In this document: positions 19,315 to 28,215 of the stretch, piece after piece
How positions within the stretch are numbered: position 1 is the first letter of the stretch
Layout of the letters: every line of letters starts with the position of its first letter
Source: CAZAQS01 sp964486825
Lineage (GTDB): Bacteria; Chloroflexota; Anaerolineae; Anaerolineales; UBA4823
NCBI GenBank assembly: GCA_964486825.1
Contig: CAZAQS010000001.1
Location: forward strand, 8,541-72,540
Reading direction: 5' to 3'
Length of the DNA: 64,000 bases
The notes under the pieces: generated by a model
Seen by the model: only the letters and a program-made list of their open reading frames with translations
Database searches by the model: none
Told to the model about the DNA's origin: nothing
Translations under genes and position numbers: made by a program

Positions 19315-20328
19315 TCAAACCGCCTCGTGCACCCAAACAGGTCGCTCTTCATCCAGGGAGATCGTCGCCGCAATACCGATGGCGGTTGCCGCCCTGGCAT
19401 CCAGTCCTGAGACCCTTGGCTCCCGGTCTTCCTGGATGCATGTCACAAAATCTGCAATCTCTGCTGCGTAGGCTTCTCCAAAGCGTTCCATGAAATATGG
19501 CACCGTATCGTGAATGACTCCAGCCCGGGTCATCACCAGGGTAGCCGTTTGTTGCATCTTCCCGATCAGCAAGCCTCCCTCGGAGCCGAGCACCTCACTG
19601 CGAATATCGTAACCGTACACCGCGTTGCGACTTACGTCAACATTCCCGATGGCTCCATTTGCGAACTTGAGGTTCACCACCGCGTTATCGATATCCCCGA
19701 CCTCGCTCAGTTGCGGGAACACCAGGCAACCGCCCTCGCTGTATACCCGCTCGACCTCGCTGCCCATCAACCAGCGAGCGGCATCGAAATCATGTATACC
19801 CATATCCAGGATCAAGCCGCCGCTGCTCTCACGACGGGCAAACTCAAGGCTTGGACACCTCGGATCCCGACCGGTTGACTTGAACATGACCGGGGTTCCA
19901 ATCACTCCGGCCTCGATCTGCTGTTTTGCCATCATATAAGCCGGGTCGTAGCGACGCATAAAACCTACCTGAAGGCGGACGCCGGCCGCTTGCGCCGCCT
20001 GGATGGCTTCATCGCAGCCCTCCAGCGTCATCGCCAGGGGTTTCTCACAAAAGATTTGCTTGCCGGCTGCAGCAGCGGCTTTGACCACTTCAACATGACT
20101 CTTGGTAGGCGAGGCGATCACGACTGCCTGGATATCGTCCCTTTCCAACAGCTCCAGGTAATTGCGATAACCGGCCTTAGCGCCATAGCGCTCAACTACC
20201 TCCTGCACAGTGCTCTCGCTCAAATCTGCCACTGCTGCTAATTCAGCTTGTGGGACATTGAAAGCCAGGGTATGCGCAAAGACCCTACCCATCCTGCCTG
20301 CTCCGATCAGCCCAATCTGAACGCTCAT
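19315..20328 (-). CDS. iolG: Gfo/Idh/MocA-family inositol 2-dehydrogenase, paralogue 2
   Basis: 337-residue NAD-dependent dehydrogenase with IGLIGAGRMGRVFAHTL, the catalytic-Lys segment FCEKPLAMTLEGCDEA, and the domain-2 motif GGLILDMGIHDFDAARWLMG. The start at 20328 is chosen because GAGGAGGACTCCA precedes that ATG; an in-frame codon 15 bp upstream has no ribosome site. It is clearly homologous to the protein at 15764-16786 but divergent enough for different isomer preference. Gene order iolD-iolG-iolA-iolE-iolG suggests a pathway handling at least two inositol isomers. Confidence 0.86.
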   Translation of the reverse strand: MSVQIGLIGAGRMGRVFAHTLAFNVPQAELAAVADLSESTVQEVVERYGAKAGYRNYLELLERDDIQAVVIASPTKSHVEVVKAAAAAGKQIFCEKPLAMTLEGCDEAIQAAQAAGVRLQVGFMRRYDPAYMMAKQQIEAGVIGTPVMFKSTGRDPRCPSLEFARRESSGGLILDMGIHDFDAARWLMGSEVERVYSEGGCLVFPQLSEVGDIDNAVVNLKFANGAIGNVDVSRNAVYGYDIRSEVLGSEGGLLIGKMQQTATLVMTRAGVIHDTVPYFMERFGEAYAAEIADFVTCIQEDREPRVSGLDARAATAIGIAATISLDEERPVWVHEAV

Positions 20329-20367
20329 TGGAGTCCTCCTCAAAAAACGGCTACCGTGCTCTATCGG

Positions 20368-22230
20368 CTACAGGAAATAACGCTCTTTTTTCAGCGCTTC
20401 CTCGTACTGTTTGCGCGCCTCTCGGACGCTCTCCATCTCCGAAACCTCCGCCACCGCTACATCCCACCACGATTCGTACCCGGGGACGCGCTGCTCGAGG
20501 TCAGTCTCCACTACAATAACCGTCGTCTGTGTCTCCTGCGCTGCAGCCTTCAGTGCTTCCTGCAGTGAAACGATATCCTTTGCTTCGTAAACACAGGCGC
20601 CCAGGCTGCGAGCGTTGGCTGCATAATCAACTTCCAGACGCTCCCCCTCCAACATGCCGGTCTCCGGGTCCCGGTAGAGGTAACGTGTCCCGAACCTCTC
20701 GCTACCAACCGACTCTGACAGGCCGCCAATGCTGGCATAGCCGTAATTATTGAGCAAGATGATATTGAGCTTATAGCCTTCCTGAATGGAGGTGACGATA
20801 TCCGAGGAAAGCATCAAATAGGAGCCGTCCCCAACCATCACGTAGATTTCTCGCCCGGGAGCGGCCATTTTGACGCCCAGTCCACCGGCGATCTCGTAAC
20901 CCATGCAGGAATATCCGTACTCCATATGGTAGCCTTTGGGATCCCGCGTCCGCCACAGCTTATGCAGGTCACCGGGCAGGCTGCCAGCCGCACAAACCAG
21001 CACGTCCTGGGACTCAGAGGCCTGGTTCACAGCTCCCACCACCTCCCCCTGGCTAACCGGCGGGCCATGTCGCAAGTTGTAGATCCGCTCTACCTCGGCA
21101 TCCCATTCCCGATTGAACTGCGCTGCTCTCTCCCGGTACTCGTCCTGGGTGTCATAGCCTTTCAATGCAACCCGCAACTCTTCCAATATAACCCGTGCAT
21201 CACCCACCAGGGGAAGCGCGTAGTGCTTGTAAGCATCAAATTCTGTCACATTGATATTGATAAAACGAACCTGCGGGTTTTGGAAGGCGGTCTTGGAAGC
21301 GGTAGTGAAATCGCTGTAGCGCGTACCAACACCGATCACCAGGTCCGCCTCGCGTGCCATGATATTCGCCCCCGGTGTACCGGTCACCCCTATCGCCCCC
21401 AACGCCAGGGGATGGTCGTATTTCATTGAGCCCTTTCCGGCCTGCGTTTCTCCTACCGGGATACCTGTCTGGTCGGTGAATGCCAGCAAGGCCTGGGTGG
21501 CTTCACTATAGATTACCCCGCCTCCTGCTACGATGATGGGTTTCGTGCTGGAGCGAATCCATTCGGCCGCTCGTTTCAGCAGCTCAATATCCGGCCTAGG
21601 ACGCGGGATGGTCCAGATGCGTTTCTCGAACAGCTCGTCCGGGTAATCGTAAGCTTCTGTCTGCACGTCTTGAGGCAAAGCCAGGGTTACCGCGCCTGTT
21701 TCAGCAGGTGAGGTTAAAATGCGCATTGCCTCCGGCAGCGCGGTGATGACTTGCTCGGGACGGTTAATGCGGTCCCAATATCGGGAGATGGGCTTAAAGC
21801 AATCATTCACCGAGATATCCTGGGAAGAAGGACTCTCCAACTGCTGTAGGACCGGAGCAACGTTCCGCCGGGCAAAGATATCACCAGGCAGAAGCAGCAC
21901 AGGCACCCGGTTAATGGTAGCACCCGCGGCAGCTGTGATCATATTCGTCGCCCCTGGTCCGATCGAAGAAGTGCAGACCATTGCACGCTTGCGGTTGCTC
22001 ATCTTGGCGAAGGCAGCCGCAATATGTACCATGGCCTGCTCATTGCGGGTCTGGTAATAGCGAAAATCAGGGTTCTGCTGAAGGGCTTGCCCGATCCCGG
22101 CTACGATCCCGTGCCCGAAAATTCCGAAAACGCCGGCGAAGAATTTCTCCTGGTTTCCGTCCCGTTCCACGTATTGGTTCTTCAGGAAGGCGATCACTGC
22201 CTGCGCCATGGTCAAACGAGTTGTTTTCAT
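20368..22230 (-). CDS. iolD: 3D-(3,5/4)-trihydroxycyclohexane-1,2-dione acylhydrolase (IolD)
   Basis: 620-residue thiamine-diphosphate enzyme that opens the inositol ring to 5-deoxyglucuronate. The N-terminal pyrimidine domain has GIFGHGIVAGIGQAL and the activating Glu in QTRNEQAMVHIAAA. The diphosphate domain has GDGSYLMLSSDIVTSI followed by LLNNYGYASIGGL (the GDG...NN metal motif). Length matches the family. TTGGAGAG precedes the ATG. It starts 36 bp after the ABC ATPase gene ends, joining uptake and catabolic genes in one transcript. Confidence 0.95.
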   Translation of the reverse strand: MKTTRLTMAQAVIAFLKNQYVERDGNQEKFFAGVFGIFGHGIVAGIGQALQQNPDFRYYQTRNEQAMVHIAAAFAKMSNRKRAMVCTSSIGPGATNMITAAAGATINRVPVLLLPGDIFARRNVAPVLQQLESPSSQDISVNDCFKPISRYWDRINRPEQVITALPEAMRILTSPAETGAVTLALPQDVQTEAYDYPDELFEKRIWTIPRPRPDIELLKRAAEWIRSSTKPIIVAGGGVIYSEATQALLAFTDQTGIPVGETQAGKGSMKYDHPLALGAIGVTGTPGANIMAREADLVIGVGTRYSDFTTASKTAFQNPQVRFININVTEFDAYKHYALPLVGDARVILEELRVALKGYDTQDEYRERAAQFNREWDAEVERIYNLRHGPPVSQGEVVGAVNQASESQDVLVCAAGSLPGDLHKLWRTRDPKGYHMEYGYSCMGYEIAGGLGVKMAAPGREIYVMVGDGSYLMLSSDIVTSIQEGYKLNIILLNNYGYASIGGLSESVGSERFGTRYLYRDPETGMLEGERLEVDYAANARSLGACVYEAKDIVSLQEALKAAAQETQTTVIVVETDLEQRVPGYESWWDVAVAEVSEMESVREARKQYEEALKKERYFL

Positions 22231-22266
22231 TCGTTCTCTCCAATCATTTTTCGCGACCTTTGACCA

Positions 22267-23037
22267 TCAAGATATGCGCTTACCCGTGATCAGGTCTGCG
22301 ATATCCTCCTGGGTAAGCTCGCCTTTATGGTATGTACCGACATTCTGTCCCTGTCGAATGATGGTATAGCTGTCGGCGACCATATACACATGGTTGACAT
22401 TGTGGGTGATAAAGATCACCGCCAGGCCCCGCTGGCGAGCATTTTCGATATAACTCAAAACCTTGCGCGTCTCTCCTACTGAAAGAGCAGAAGTAGGTTC
22501 ATCCAGGATGAGCACTTTTGCACCAAAGTGGACACCCCTGCCGATAGCGATGGACTGGCGCTCACCACCTGAAAGGCTGCCCACGCGTTCAGAGGCCGAG
22601 CGGACCTCGATGCCGATATCGGCGAGCGATCTCCGGCATTGCTCGTTCATCTCCTTGATATCCAGCCAGCTTAACGGTCCCAGCTTTTTGACCAGCTCTC
22701 TTCCCAAAAAGAAATTCCGTGAAATGCTCATCAGGTTCACCAGGGCCAGGTCCTGGTAAACGGTTTCGATGCCGATGGCGCGTGCATCCCTGGGAGAATT
22801 GATCTGGATCGGCTTTCCTTCAAAATATATGGTCCCGCGCGTGGGAGGGTAGACGCCCGTCAATACTTTAATCAGCGTGGACTTGCCAGCCCCGTTATCC
22901 CCTAACAATGCCCGCACCTCACCTGCATCCACTTCAAAATCCACGCCTTTCAAGGCCGTTATCGTCCCAAACTGCTTCACAATCTGAACCATCTTGACCA
23001 TGGGCGTCTCCCTGCCAGGATTGGATAAATCCGCCAT
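22267..23037 (-). CDS. Single-domain sugar (inositol) ABC importer ATPase
   Basis: 256-residue ATPase with Walker A LGDNGAGKSTL, signature SLSGGERQSIAIGR, Walker B VLILDEPTSALS and H-loop ITHN. These are the CUT2 (RbsA-like) variants, but CUT2 ATPases are usually tandem proteins of about 500 residues; this is one half, like FrcA. It would work as a homodimer under two permeases. The ATG at 23037 has GAGGAGAG before it and is preferred over an in-frame codon at 23052. Inositol is the inferred substrate from the operon. Confidence 0.92.
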   Translation of the reverse strand: MADLSNPGRETPMVKMVQIVKQFGTITALKGVDFEVDAGEVRALLGDNGAGKSTLIKVLTGVYPPTRGTIYFEGKPIQINSPRDARAIGIETVYQDLALVNLMSISRNFFLGRELVKKLGPLSWLDIKEMNEQCRRSLADIGIEVRSASERVGSLSGGERQSIAIGRGVHFGAKVLILDEPTSALSVGETRKVLSYIENARQRGLAVIFITHNVNHVYMVADSYTIIRQGQNVGTYHKGELTQEDIADLITGKRIS

Positions 23038-23079
23038 TTTCACTCTCCTCATAGCGCTTGTCTAGCGCCAGCGCCCCGG

Positions 23080-24081
23080 TTAGCGCCGCTCACGAAGCCA
23101 TTTATTTAAAATTACCGCTGCAATGATCGTTACACCCACGATTGCTTCAAAATTATCCGCCGGTATAAAGGGGATGTTCAGGAGAACGACACCCGTACGC
23201 AAAGTGCTGATTAATAAGACCCCGATCAGGGCTCCCCAAATGCTGCCCATACCACCCTGCAGGAGCGTGCCTCCCACCACAGCTGCCGCAATCGCGCTCA
23301 GCTCTATCCCGGCTCCCGATGCGACCCGGATGGTCGTAAATTGGCTGAACAGCAGGACGCCAGCAAAGCCAGCCAGAGCTCCTGAAATCACAAAAGCGAA
23401 TACCTTGGTCCGTTTTACGTTGACGCCCTGCACCATGGCTGCCCCCGGATTACCTCCAACAGCAAAAATATGGTTCCCAAACCGGGTGCGCGTCAGCAAG
23501 TACTGGCAAAAGATAGCCAGGCCGATCAACCAAAGTGCAGCAGTGCGGAAATTTGCGCCGGTCCATAGGTCGTTGACCACGTCCAAACGCCCATTGAAGA
23601 CGTTAAAGATGGGGTATTTCTCTACGATCTGTAACAGCGCCCCTCCTGAAACCACCCAAACCAATCCCCTGTAGATATATCGGGTTCCCAAGGTAACGAT
23701 AAATGAAGGAATATTGGTACTAATCAAGATCAAACCGTTGACCGCTCCCAATATGCCTGGAACCAGGATAGCGAGCAATACACCTAGATAAGGATTTCCA
23801 TTCTCGACGTTCATGGCAAACAGATATCCCCCCATGGCTACCAGCGCGCCTACGGACAGGTCAAATTCTCCCGAGATCATCAATAAAGTAATGCCAATTG
23901 TGACAACACCCGTCAGTGTAGCAGCATTGATAATGCCAGAAATAGACCGGACGGTGAGGAAATTATTCACGAAAATTGCGAACAGGACAATGACGATCAG
24001 GATCGTAGCTATGGGACCCGCAATAGTCGATTCAGCAAAAAGGCTGCGCAGGTTCTTCTGCCATGTAACGGTCGAATTCAT
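23080..24081 (-). CDS. CUT2 sugar (inositol) ABC permease, second
   Basis: 333-residue RbsC/BPD_transp_2 permease with about ten hydrophobic helices and the family motif GEFDLSVGALVAMGGYLFA. Further on it has ALAGFAGVLLFSQF and AIAAAVVGGTLLQGGMGSIWGALIG. I start it at 24081, where CTGGAGTTTAG gives a ribosome site. An in-frame ATG at 24105 abuts a strong hairpin. With this start both permeases of the operon are 333 residues, which supports the choice. It probably pairs with the permease at 26242-27243. Confidence 0.9.
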   Translation of the reverse strand: MNSTVTWQKNLRSLFAESTIAGPIATILIVIVLFAIFVNNFLTVRSISGIINAATLTGVVTIGITLLMISGEFDLSVGALVAMGGYLFAMNVENGNPYLGVLLAILVPGILGAVNGLILISTNIPSFIVTLGTRYIYRGLVWVVSGGALLQIVEKYPIFNVFNGRLDVVNDLWTGANFRTAALWLIGLAIFCQYLLTRTRFGNHIFAVGGNPGAAMVQGVNVKRTKVFAFVISGALAGFAGVLLFSQFTTIRVASGAGIELSAIAAAVVGGTLLQGGMGSIWGALIGVLLISTLRTGVVLLNIPFIPADNFEAIVGVTIIAAVILNKWLRERR

Positions 24082-24107
24082 ACCTAAACTCCAGGCTGTA
24101 CTCATGC

Positions 24108-24139
24108 CCGGAATGGGCTGACCTTTCAGCCCATTCCGG
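24108..24139 (-). repeat. 14-bp perfect hairpin between binding-protein and permease genes
   Basis: CCGGAATGGGCTGA (24108-24121), loop CCTT and TCAGCCCATTCCGG (24126-24139) form a perfect 14-bp stem. It sits 15 bp after the binding-protein stop on the minus strand. No T-run follows. It likely protects the upstream mRNA 3' end or causes partial termination, making more binding protein than permease. Confidence 0.7.
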
Positions 24140-24154
24140 CGCCCACAAAAACGT

Positions 24155-26128
24155 TTACCTGTACTGTCCAGCCAACTCCTTCACAAGCTGGACGTTGTTT
24201 ATATCTACAAAGCCCGGCCCGGTGGGGGTTACTGGTAGAGCCGGGGAGATATTCTGGCGGTTGTAAAGGGCCAAAGCCATCACCGCGCCATAGCCTTGTA
24301 AGAATGGCTGCTGGTCAATAGCGAACAAGGTGGTACCATTTTCCAGGTTAGCCACCACTTCCGGGGTGACATCGAAGGTGCCGTGCACCACATCCCCGGC
24401 AGAAAGCCCGGCTGCATCCATGAAGGCATAGAAGGGGTTAGCCCCCGTCGGTCCCAGGGTCATGAAGGCGTTCACATCCGGATTGGCAGTGTAGTAATCA
24501 TCGATGGTGGTCTGTGAAGCTGCCGGGTCAGAAGAGATCGCCAGTACTTCGGCTGTGAAGCCGTTCTCCGCAAAGGCATCCGTGAAGCCCCGGCAGCGTG
24601 CATCCAGGCCAACGTGCCCGACCTGGTGGTTGATGCACACACCAACTTCGCCGCCCGCATCGACCATACGCAAGCCGCCCAGGTAGCCGCCCTGGTACTC
24701 ATCTTGCCCGAGGTAGGTCAGGTAGGGGATGCCATCGTTGATCGGACCGGCTCCGGCATTGTAGGCGATCACCGGAATGCCGGCTGCGATGGCGCGGTTG
24801 ATCGGCTCACGGAATAGGACCGGATCGCTCACCGTCAATGCGATGCCATCCGGCTGGGCGGCAATCGCCTGGTCGATCAATGAGGCCGTCCGCTCCAGGT
24901 TGAACTCATCAGGTCCCAGGATTGTTACATCCACATCCATATTCGCGGCAGCCTCTTGGATGCCGTTTTCCACGACACACCAGAAGGCGTCCCAGGCGCA
25001 TAGGGCGTGCTGTACCATGACGAAGTTGAGTGGCTTATCCGGTTCGACAGGCGCTCCCACGGTCTCGGCAGTCACAAAACCGGGGCCGGTTGCCGTAACG
25101 GGCAATGCGGGCGTGATGCCATAATTGTTGGCGAGCATCAGCCACATCACCGCGCCGTAGCCCTGCAGATAAGGCTGCTGGTCGATAGCGAACAAGGTGG
25201 TCCCGTTTTCAAGATTGCCTTCCACTTCCGGGGTGACATCGAAGGTGCCGTGCACCACATCCCCGGCAGAAAGCCCGGCTGCATCCATGAAGGCATAGAA
25301 GGGGTTAGCCCCCGTCGGTCCCAGGGTCATGAAGGCGTTCACATCCGGATTGGCAGTGTAGTAATCATCGATGGTGGTCTGTGAAGCTGCCGGGTCAGAA
25401 GAGATCGCCAGTACTTCGGCTGTGAAGCCGTTCTCCGCAAAGGCATCCGTGAAGCCCCGGCAGCGTGCATCCAGGCCAACGTGCCCGACCTGGTGGTTGA
25501 TGCACACACCAACTTCGCCGCCCGCATCGACCATACGCAAGCCGCCCAGGTAGCCGCCCTGGTACTCATCTTGCCCGAGGTAGGTCAGGTAGGGGATGCC
25601 ATCGTTGATCGGACCGGCTCCGGCATTGTAGGCGATCACCGGAATGCCGGCTGCGATGGCGCGGTTGATCGGCTCACGGAATAGGACCGGATCGCTCACC
25701 GTCAATGCGATGCCATCCGGCTGGGCGGCAATCGCCTGGTCGATCAACGAGGCCGTCCGCTCCAGGTTGAACTCATCAGGTCCCAGCACGGTTACATCGA
25801 TGCCCATATCTTCCGCCGCGTCTGCGATGCCCTGTTCAACCGTACACCAGAAGGCGTCCCAGGCGCATAGGGCGTGCTGTACCATGACGAAGTTAAGCCC
25901 TTCACCTGTAGGTTGGGCTGGCGGCGCAGGTGGTTCTACTACGGGAGCCTCCGTAGGTTCTTCAACGGGCTCTTCCACAGGAGCTGGGGGCTCTGCCGGT
26001 GGGGCAGGCGGTTCTTCCTGGGGGACAGGCGTCGGTTGAGTGACCTCTGGCGTAGGACTCGGCTGGCATGCAGCCAGGACGACTGCCAGCACCAGAAGGG
26101 CTGTAAAGAGCAGGTTCAACTTTTTCAT
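24155..26128 (-). CDS. Sugar (inositol) ABC binding lipoprotein with two near-identical ligand-binding domains
   Basis: 657-residue lipoprotein. The signal peptide ends in VLAAC (lipobox), then comes a Pro/Glu-rich linker to about residue 75. Two consecutive periplasmic-binding domains of the ribose-binding type follow, about 289 residues each. Both start with LNFVMVQHALCAWDAFWC and contain LGPDEFNLERTASLIDQA, PVIAYNAGAGPINDGIPYL and GHVGLDARCRGFTDAF. Ordinary family members have one domain. At DNA level 24355-24880 and 25222-25747 are identical by eye over 526 bp, offset 867 bp, so the frame stays open. GGAGG precedes the ATG. Function: captures inositol or a related polyol for the two permeases and ATPase of the operon. 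Confidence 0.9.
   Translation of the reverse strand: MKKLNLLFTALLVLAVVLAACQPSPTPEVTQPTPVPQEEPPAPPAEPPAPVEEPVEEPTEAPVVEPPAPPAQPTGEGLNFVMVQHALCAWDAFWCTVEQGIADAAEDMGIDVTVLGPDEFNLERTASLIDQAIAAQPDGIALTVSDPVLFREPINRAIAAGIPVIAYNAGAGPINDGIPYLTYLGQDEYQGGYLGGLRMVDAGGEVGVCINHQVGHVGLDARCRGFTDAFAENGFTAEVLAISSDPAASQTTIDDYYTANPDVNAFMTLGPTGANPFYAFMDAAGLSAGDVVHGTFDVTPEVEGNLENGTTLFAIDQQPYLQGYGAVMWLMLANNYGITPALPVTATGPGFVTAETVGAPVEPDKPLNFVMVQHALCAWDAFWCVVENGIQEAAANMDVDVTILGPDEFNLERTASLIDQAIAAQPDGIALTVSDPVLFREPINRAIAAGIPVIAYNAGAGPINDGIPYLTYLGQDEYQGGYLGGLRMVDAGGEVGVCINHQVGHVGLDARCRGFTDAFAENGFTAEVLAISSDPAASQTTIDDYYTANPDVNAFMTLGPTGANPFYAFMDAAGLSAGDVVHGTFDVTPEVVANLENGTTLFAIDQQPFLQGYGAVMALALYNRQNISPALPVTPTGPGFVDINNVQLVKELAGQYR
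24355..25747. repeat. Direct duplication inside the binding-protein gene (526-bp exact core)
   Basis: 24355-24880 matches 25222-25747 base for base (offset 867 = 289 codons). Flanking sequence to about 24166 and 25899 is still similar but diverged. The sharp contrast between an exact core and diverged flanks suggests recent unequal recombination or gene conversion rather than one old duplication. Confidence 0.88.
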
Positions 26129-26241
26129 CTTTTTCCTCCAAAGCTCAAAACAAGTTAGGCATGTAGAAGTTCCAGGATTGACAGATGGAAAGCCATTTTA
26201 ATGTGGAGCACCTCCTTTCACATGAACGGACATATGTACGC

Positions 26242-27243
26242 TCACTCACCGCCGCGTAGATAGGTATTACTGATCACAGCAATAATAATGATCAAGCCAG
26301 CCACTGCCTGGAAGATTTGGATGGGGATACGCATCAAGACCAGGCCCTGTTCGAGCATTTGCAGCAAGATGATACCCACCATTGCTCCGAAAATGGTGCC
26401 AACACCCCCTTTCAAGCGGGTCCCCCCGATCACGCAAGCCGCTACTGCGATCAGCTCCATGCCCTCCCCGCGCAGTGGATCCACGCTGGACCTGTGGGCA
26501 AACTGCATGATCCCCGCCAGCCCGGCCAAGACTGCTGCAATCATGAAGTTAGTCACTTTAACCCGGTTAACGTTCACACCCTGGGCTAATGCAGCCTCTG
26601 GAGAACCACCGGCTGCAAATGTCCAGTTGCCGTATTTTGTGCGCATTAAAATAAAAGAGAAGATGAGGGCAATCAGCAGGAACCAAATGATCGACAGACG
26701 GAAATTAGGAACAGGGACAAACAGCTGGTTGAGAGGAGTGATAGGGCCGTTCAAGTAGTTGAAGAAGGTCAGGGCCTCACCGGTATAGGTAGCAAAATCG
26801 CCGCTCCCGATAGCTCTCACAATCCCTCGATAAGCCAGCATGGTGCCCAGGGTAGCGATAAAGGAAGGAATCCCTGAACGCGTCACGATCAATCCGTTGA
26901 GTAGCCCAAGCAGCGCGCTGACCAGGAGCGCCAGTATGGCTGCCAGAAAGGGCGCAACACCGGCAATCAGGGAGAGCGCAAACACGTAACTAGAGACTGC
27001 GAACGTTGCGCCCACCGAAAGATCGAACTCTCCCGAGATCATCAGCATGGCCACGCCGATAACCATAATCCCGGTGATGCTACCGAACGTGAGGATATTC
27101 GCAAAAGCAATCGGGGTGAGAAAAGTGTCTGTCGCCAGGCTGAAGAACAGGAAAACTGCCAGGAAGCTTACCAGGGCAACGACTTCCGGGATGGTAGCCA
27201 GGCGGTAGCGGAATCTCGTCCAGGTTTCTGTCATAATTGCCAT
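26242..27243 (-). CDS. CUT2 sugar (inositol) ABC permease, first
   Basis: 333-residue RbsC-type permease. It shows GEFDLSVGATFAVSSYVFA, GLAGIMQFAHRSSVDP and AVAACVIGGTRLKGGVGTIFGAMVG. It has the same layout and exact length as the permease at 23080-24081 but clearly different sequence, so the two probably form a heterodimeric channel. GAGG precedes the ATG at 27243. It is transcribed after iolB and before the binding protein. A 113-bp spacer follows it, containing GGAGGTG and the ribosome site of the binding protein. Confidence 0.9.
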   Translation of the reverse strand: MAIMTETWTRFRYRLATIPEVVALVSFLAVFLFFSLATDTFLTPIAFANILTFGSITGIMVIGVAMLMISGEFDLSVGATFAVSSYVFALSLIAGVAPFLAAILALLVSALLGLLNGLIVTRSGIPSFIATLGTMLAYRGIVRAIGSGDFATYTGEALTFFNYLNGPITPLNQLFVPVPNFRLSIIWFLLIALIFSFILMRTKYGNWTFAAGGSPEAALAQGVNVNRVKVTNFMIAAVLAGLAGIMQFAHRSSVDPLRGEGMELIAVAACVIGGTRLKGGVGTIFGAMVGIILLQMLEQGLVLMRIPIQIFQAVAGLIIIIAVISNTYLRGGE

Positions 27244-27328
27244 ATACAGCCTCTTAATAAGCTGGTCGTTCCTGTTGAACTAGGTTTTTCGATTTCTTTG
27301 GATAAAAGCAATTCTTGTGGATGAGGGA

Positions 27329-28204
27329 CTATTTTTCCATCTGCAAGCTTACCAGCGGAAGGCGTGGATCTTGCTCCGTCCAGGTGCTCTTGACCCAGGC
27401 GTAATCGGGGTCATCCGCATTCGCCAGCGATTGCGCTGAGCCCGCCAGCATATTGAGGTAATAGGTAGTGTACCCATGAGCAGAGACAACCGGATGGTAG
27501 CCTTCGGGCGATAACACCAACTGGCTATTCTGTACCAGAATGAGCTCGTCTAAGCGCCGGTCCGGTGTATACACACGCTGGTATGCATATCCTTCTGGTT
27601 TGTCGATCTTATAAAAATAAACCTCTTCCAGGTCGGCTTCCAGAAGCACCCCATTTTCATCTTCTCGATGCACATCGTGCTTATGGGGAGGATAGGAGCT
27701 CCAGTTTCCCGAGGGGGTGTAGACTTCTACCACTACCATACGGTGGCAATCGAATCCGGGGGGAATCATATTATTGATCTGCCGGGTAGCGTTCCCGCCG
27801 CCTCTGATCTCAATACTCACTTCGGAAGGGGGTACCAGCTGGACAGGGTGGTCCTGGTCCGTAGCACACCAGCCATAAGCGACATCCACAACATCTCCCA
27901 GCGCCTGCACCGAAAACTCCGTTCGTCGAGGAAGGTACAGCGAATAAGGCATACCGCTGAAAACGTCTGGTCTACGTCCAATGGCCTCCCAGGCGCCGCG
28001 TGAGGAGCGCACAGAACACACGCCTCCCAGAACCACCAGGGCGAGCTCATTCTCCCCGGTGAAGTGTCTCCACGTCTGTCCAGGTCTCATCTTTCGGGCA
28101 GCAAAATGTAGCAGGTCCCAACCTGCCTTTTGAGGGGTTACCTGTATATACTCCTCATCCTCAAAATTCGGCTTGATTAATAGCGGAGACTGGTAGGGCG
28201 ACAT
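27329..28204 (-). CDS. iolB: 5-deoxy-glucuronate isomerase (IolB)
   Basis: About 291-residue bicupin of the KduI/IolB family. Visible: GWDLLHFAARKMRPGQTW at the start, the metal-site segment PSGNWSSYPPHKHD, EEVYFYKID, and the C-terminal PVVSAHGYTTYYLNMLAG. It isomerises 5-deoxyglucuronate to 5-dehydro-2-deoxygluconate after IolD. The ATG at 28204 has GAGGGAAG before it; a start at 28219 would overlap the lacI stop but lacks a ribosome site. It is the first structural gene after the regulator. Confidence 0.93.
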   Translation of the reverse strand: MSPYQSPLLIKPNFEDEEYIQVTPQKAGWDLLHFAARKMRPGQTWRHFTGENELALVVLGGVCSVRSSRGAWEAIGRRPDVFSGMPYSLYLPRRTEFSVQALGDVVDVAYGWCATDQDHPVQLVPPSEVSIEIRGGGNATRQINNMIPPGFDCHRMVVVEVYTPSGNWSSYPPHKHDVHREDENGVLLEADLEEVYFYKIDKPEGYAYQRVYTPDRRLDELILVQNSQLVLSPEGYHPVVSAHGYTTYYLNMLAGSAQSLANADDPDYAWVKSTWTEQDPRLPLVSLQMEK

Positions 28205-28215
28205 CAGCTTCCCTC

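Noticed and set aside
24155..26128. Two separate binding-protein genes or a mobile duplication
   Set aside because: There is no stop, start or signal peptide between the domains, and no terminal inverted repeats or target duplication. It is one gene with an internal tandem repeat.
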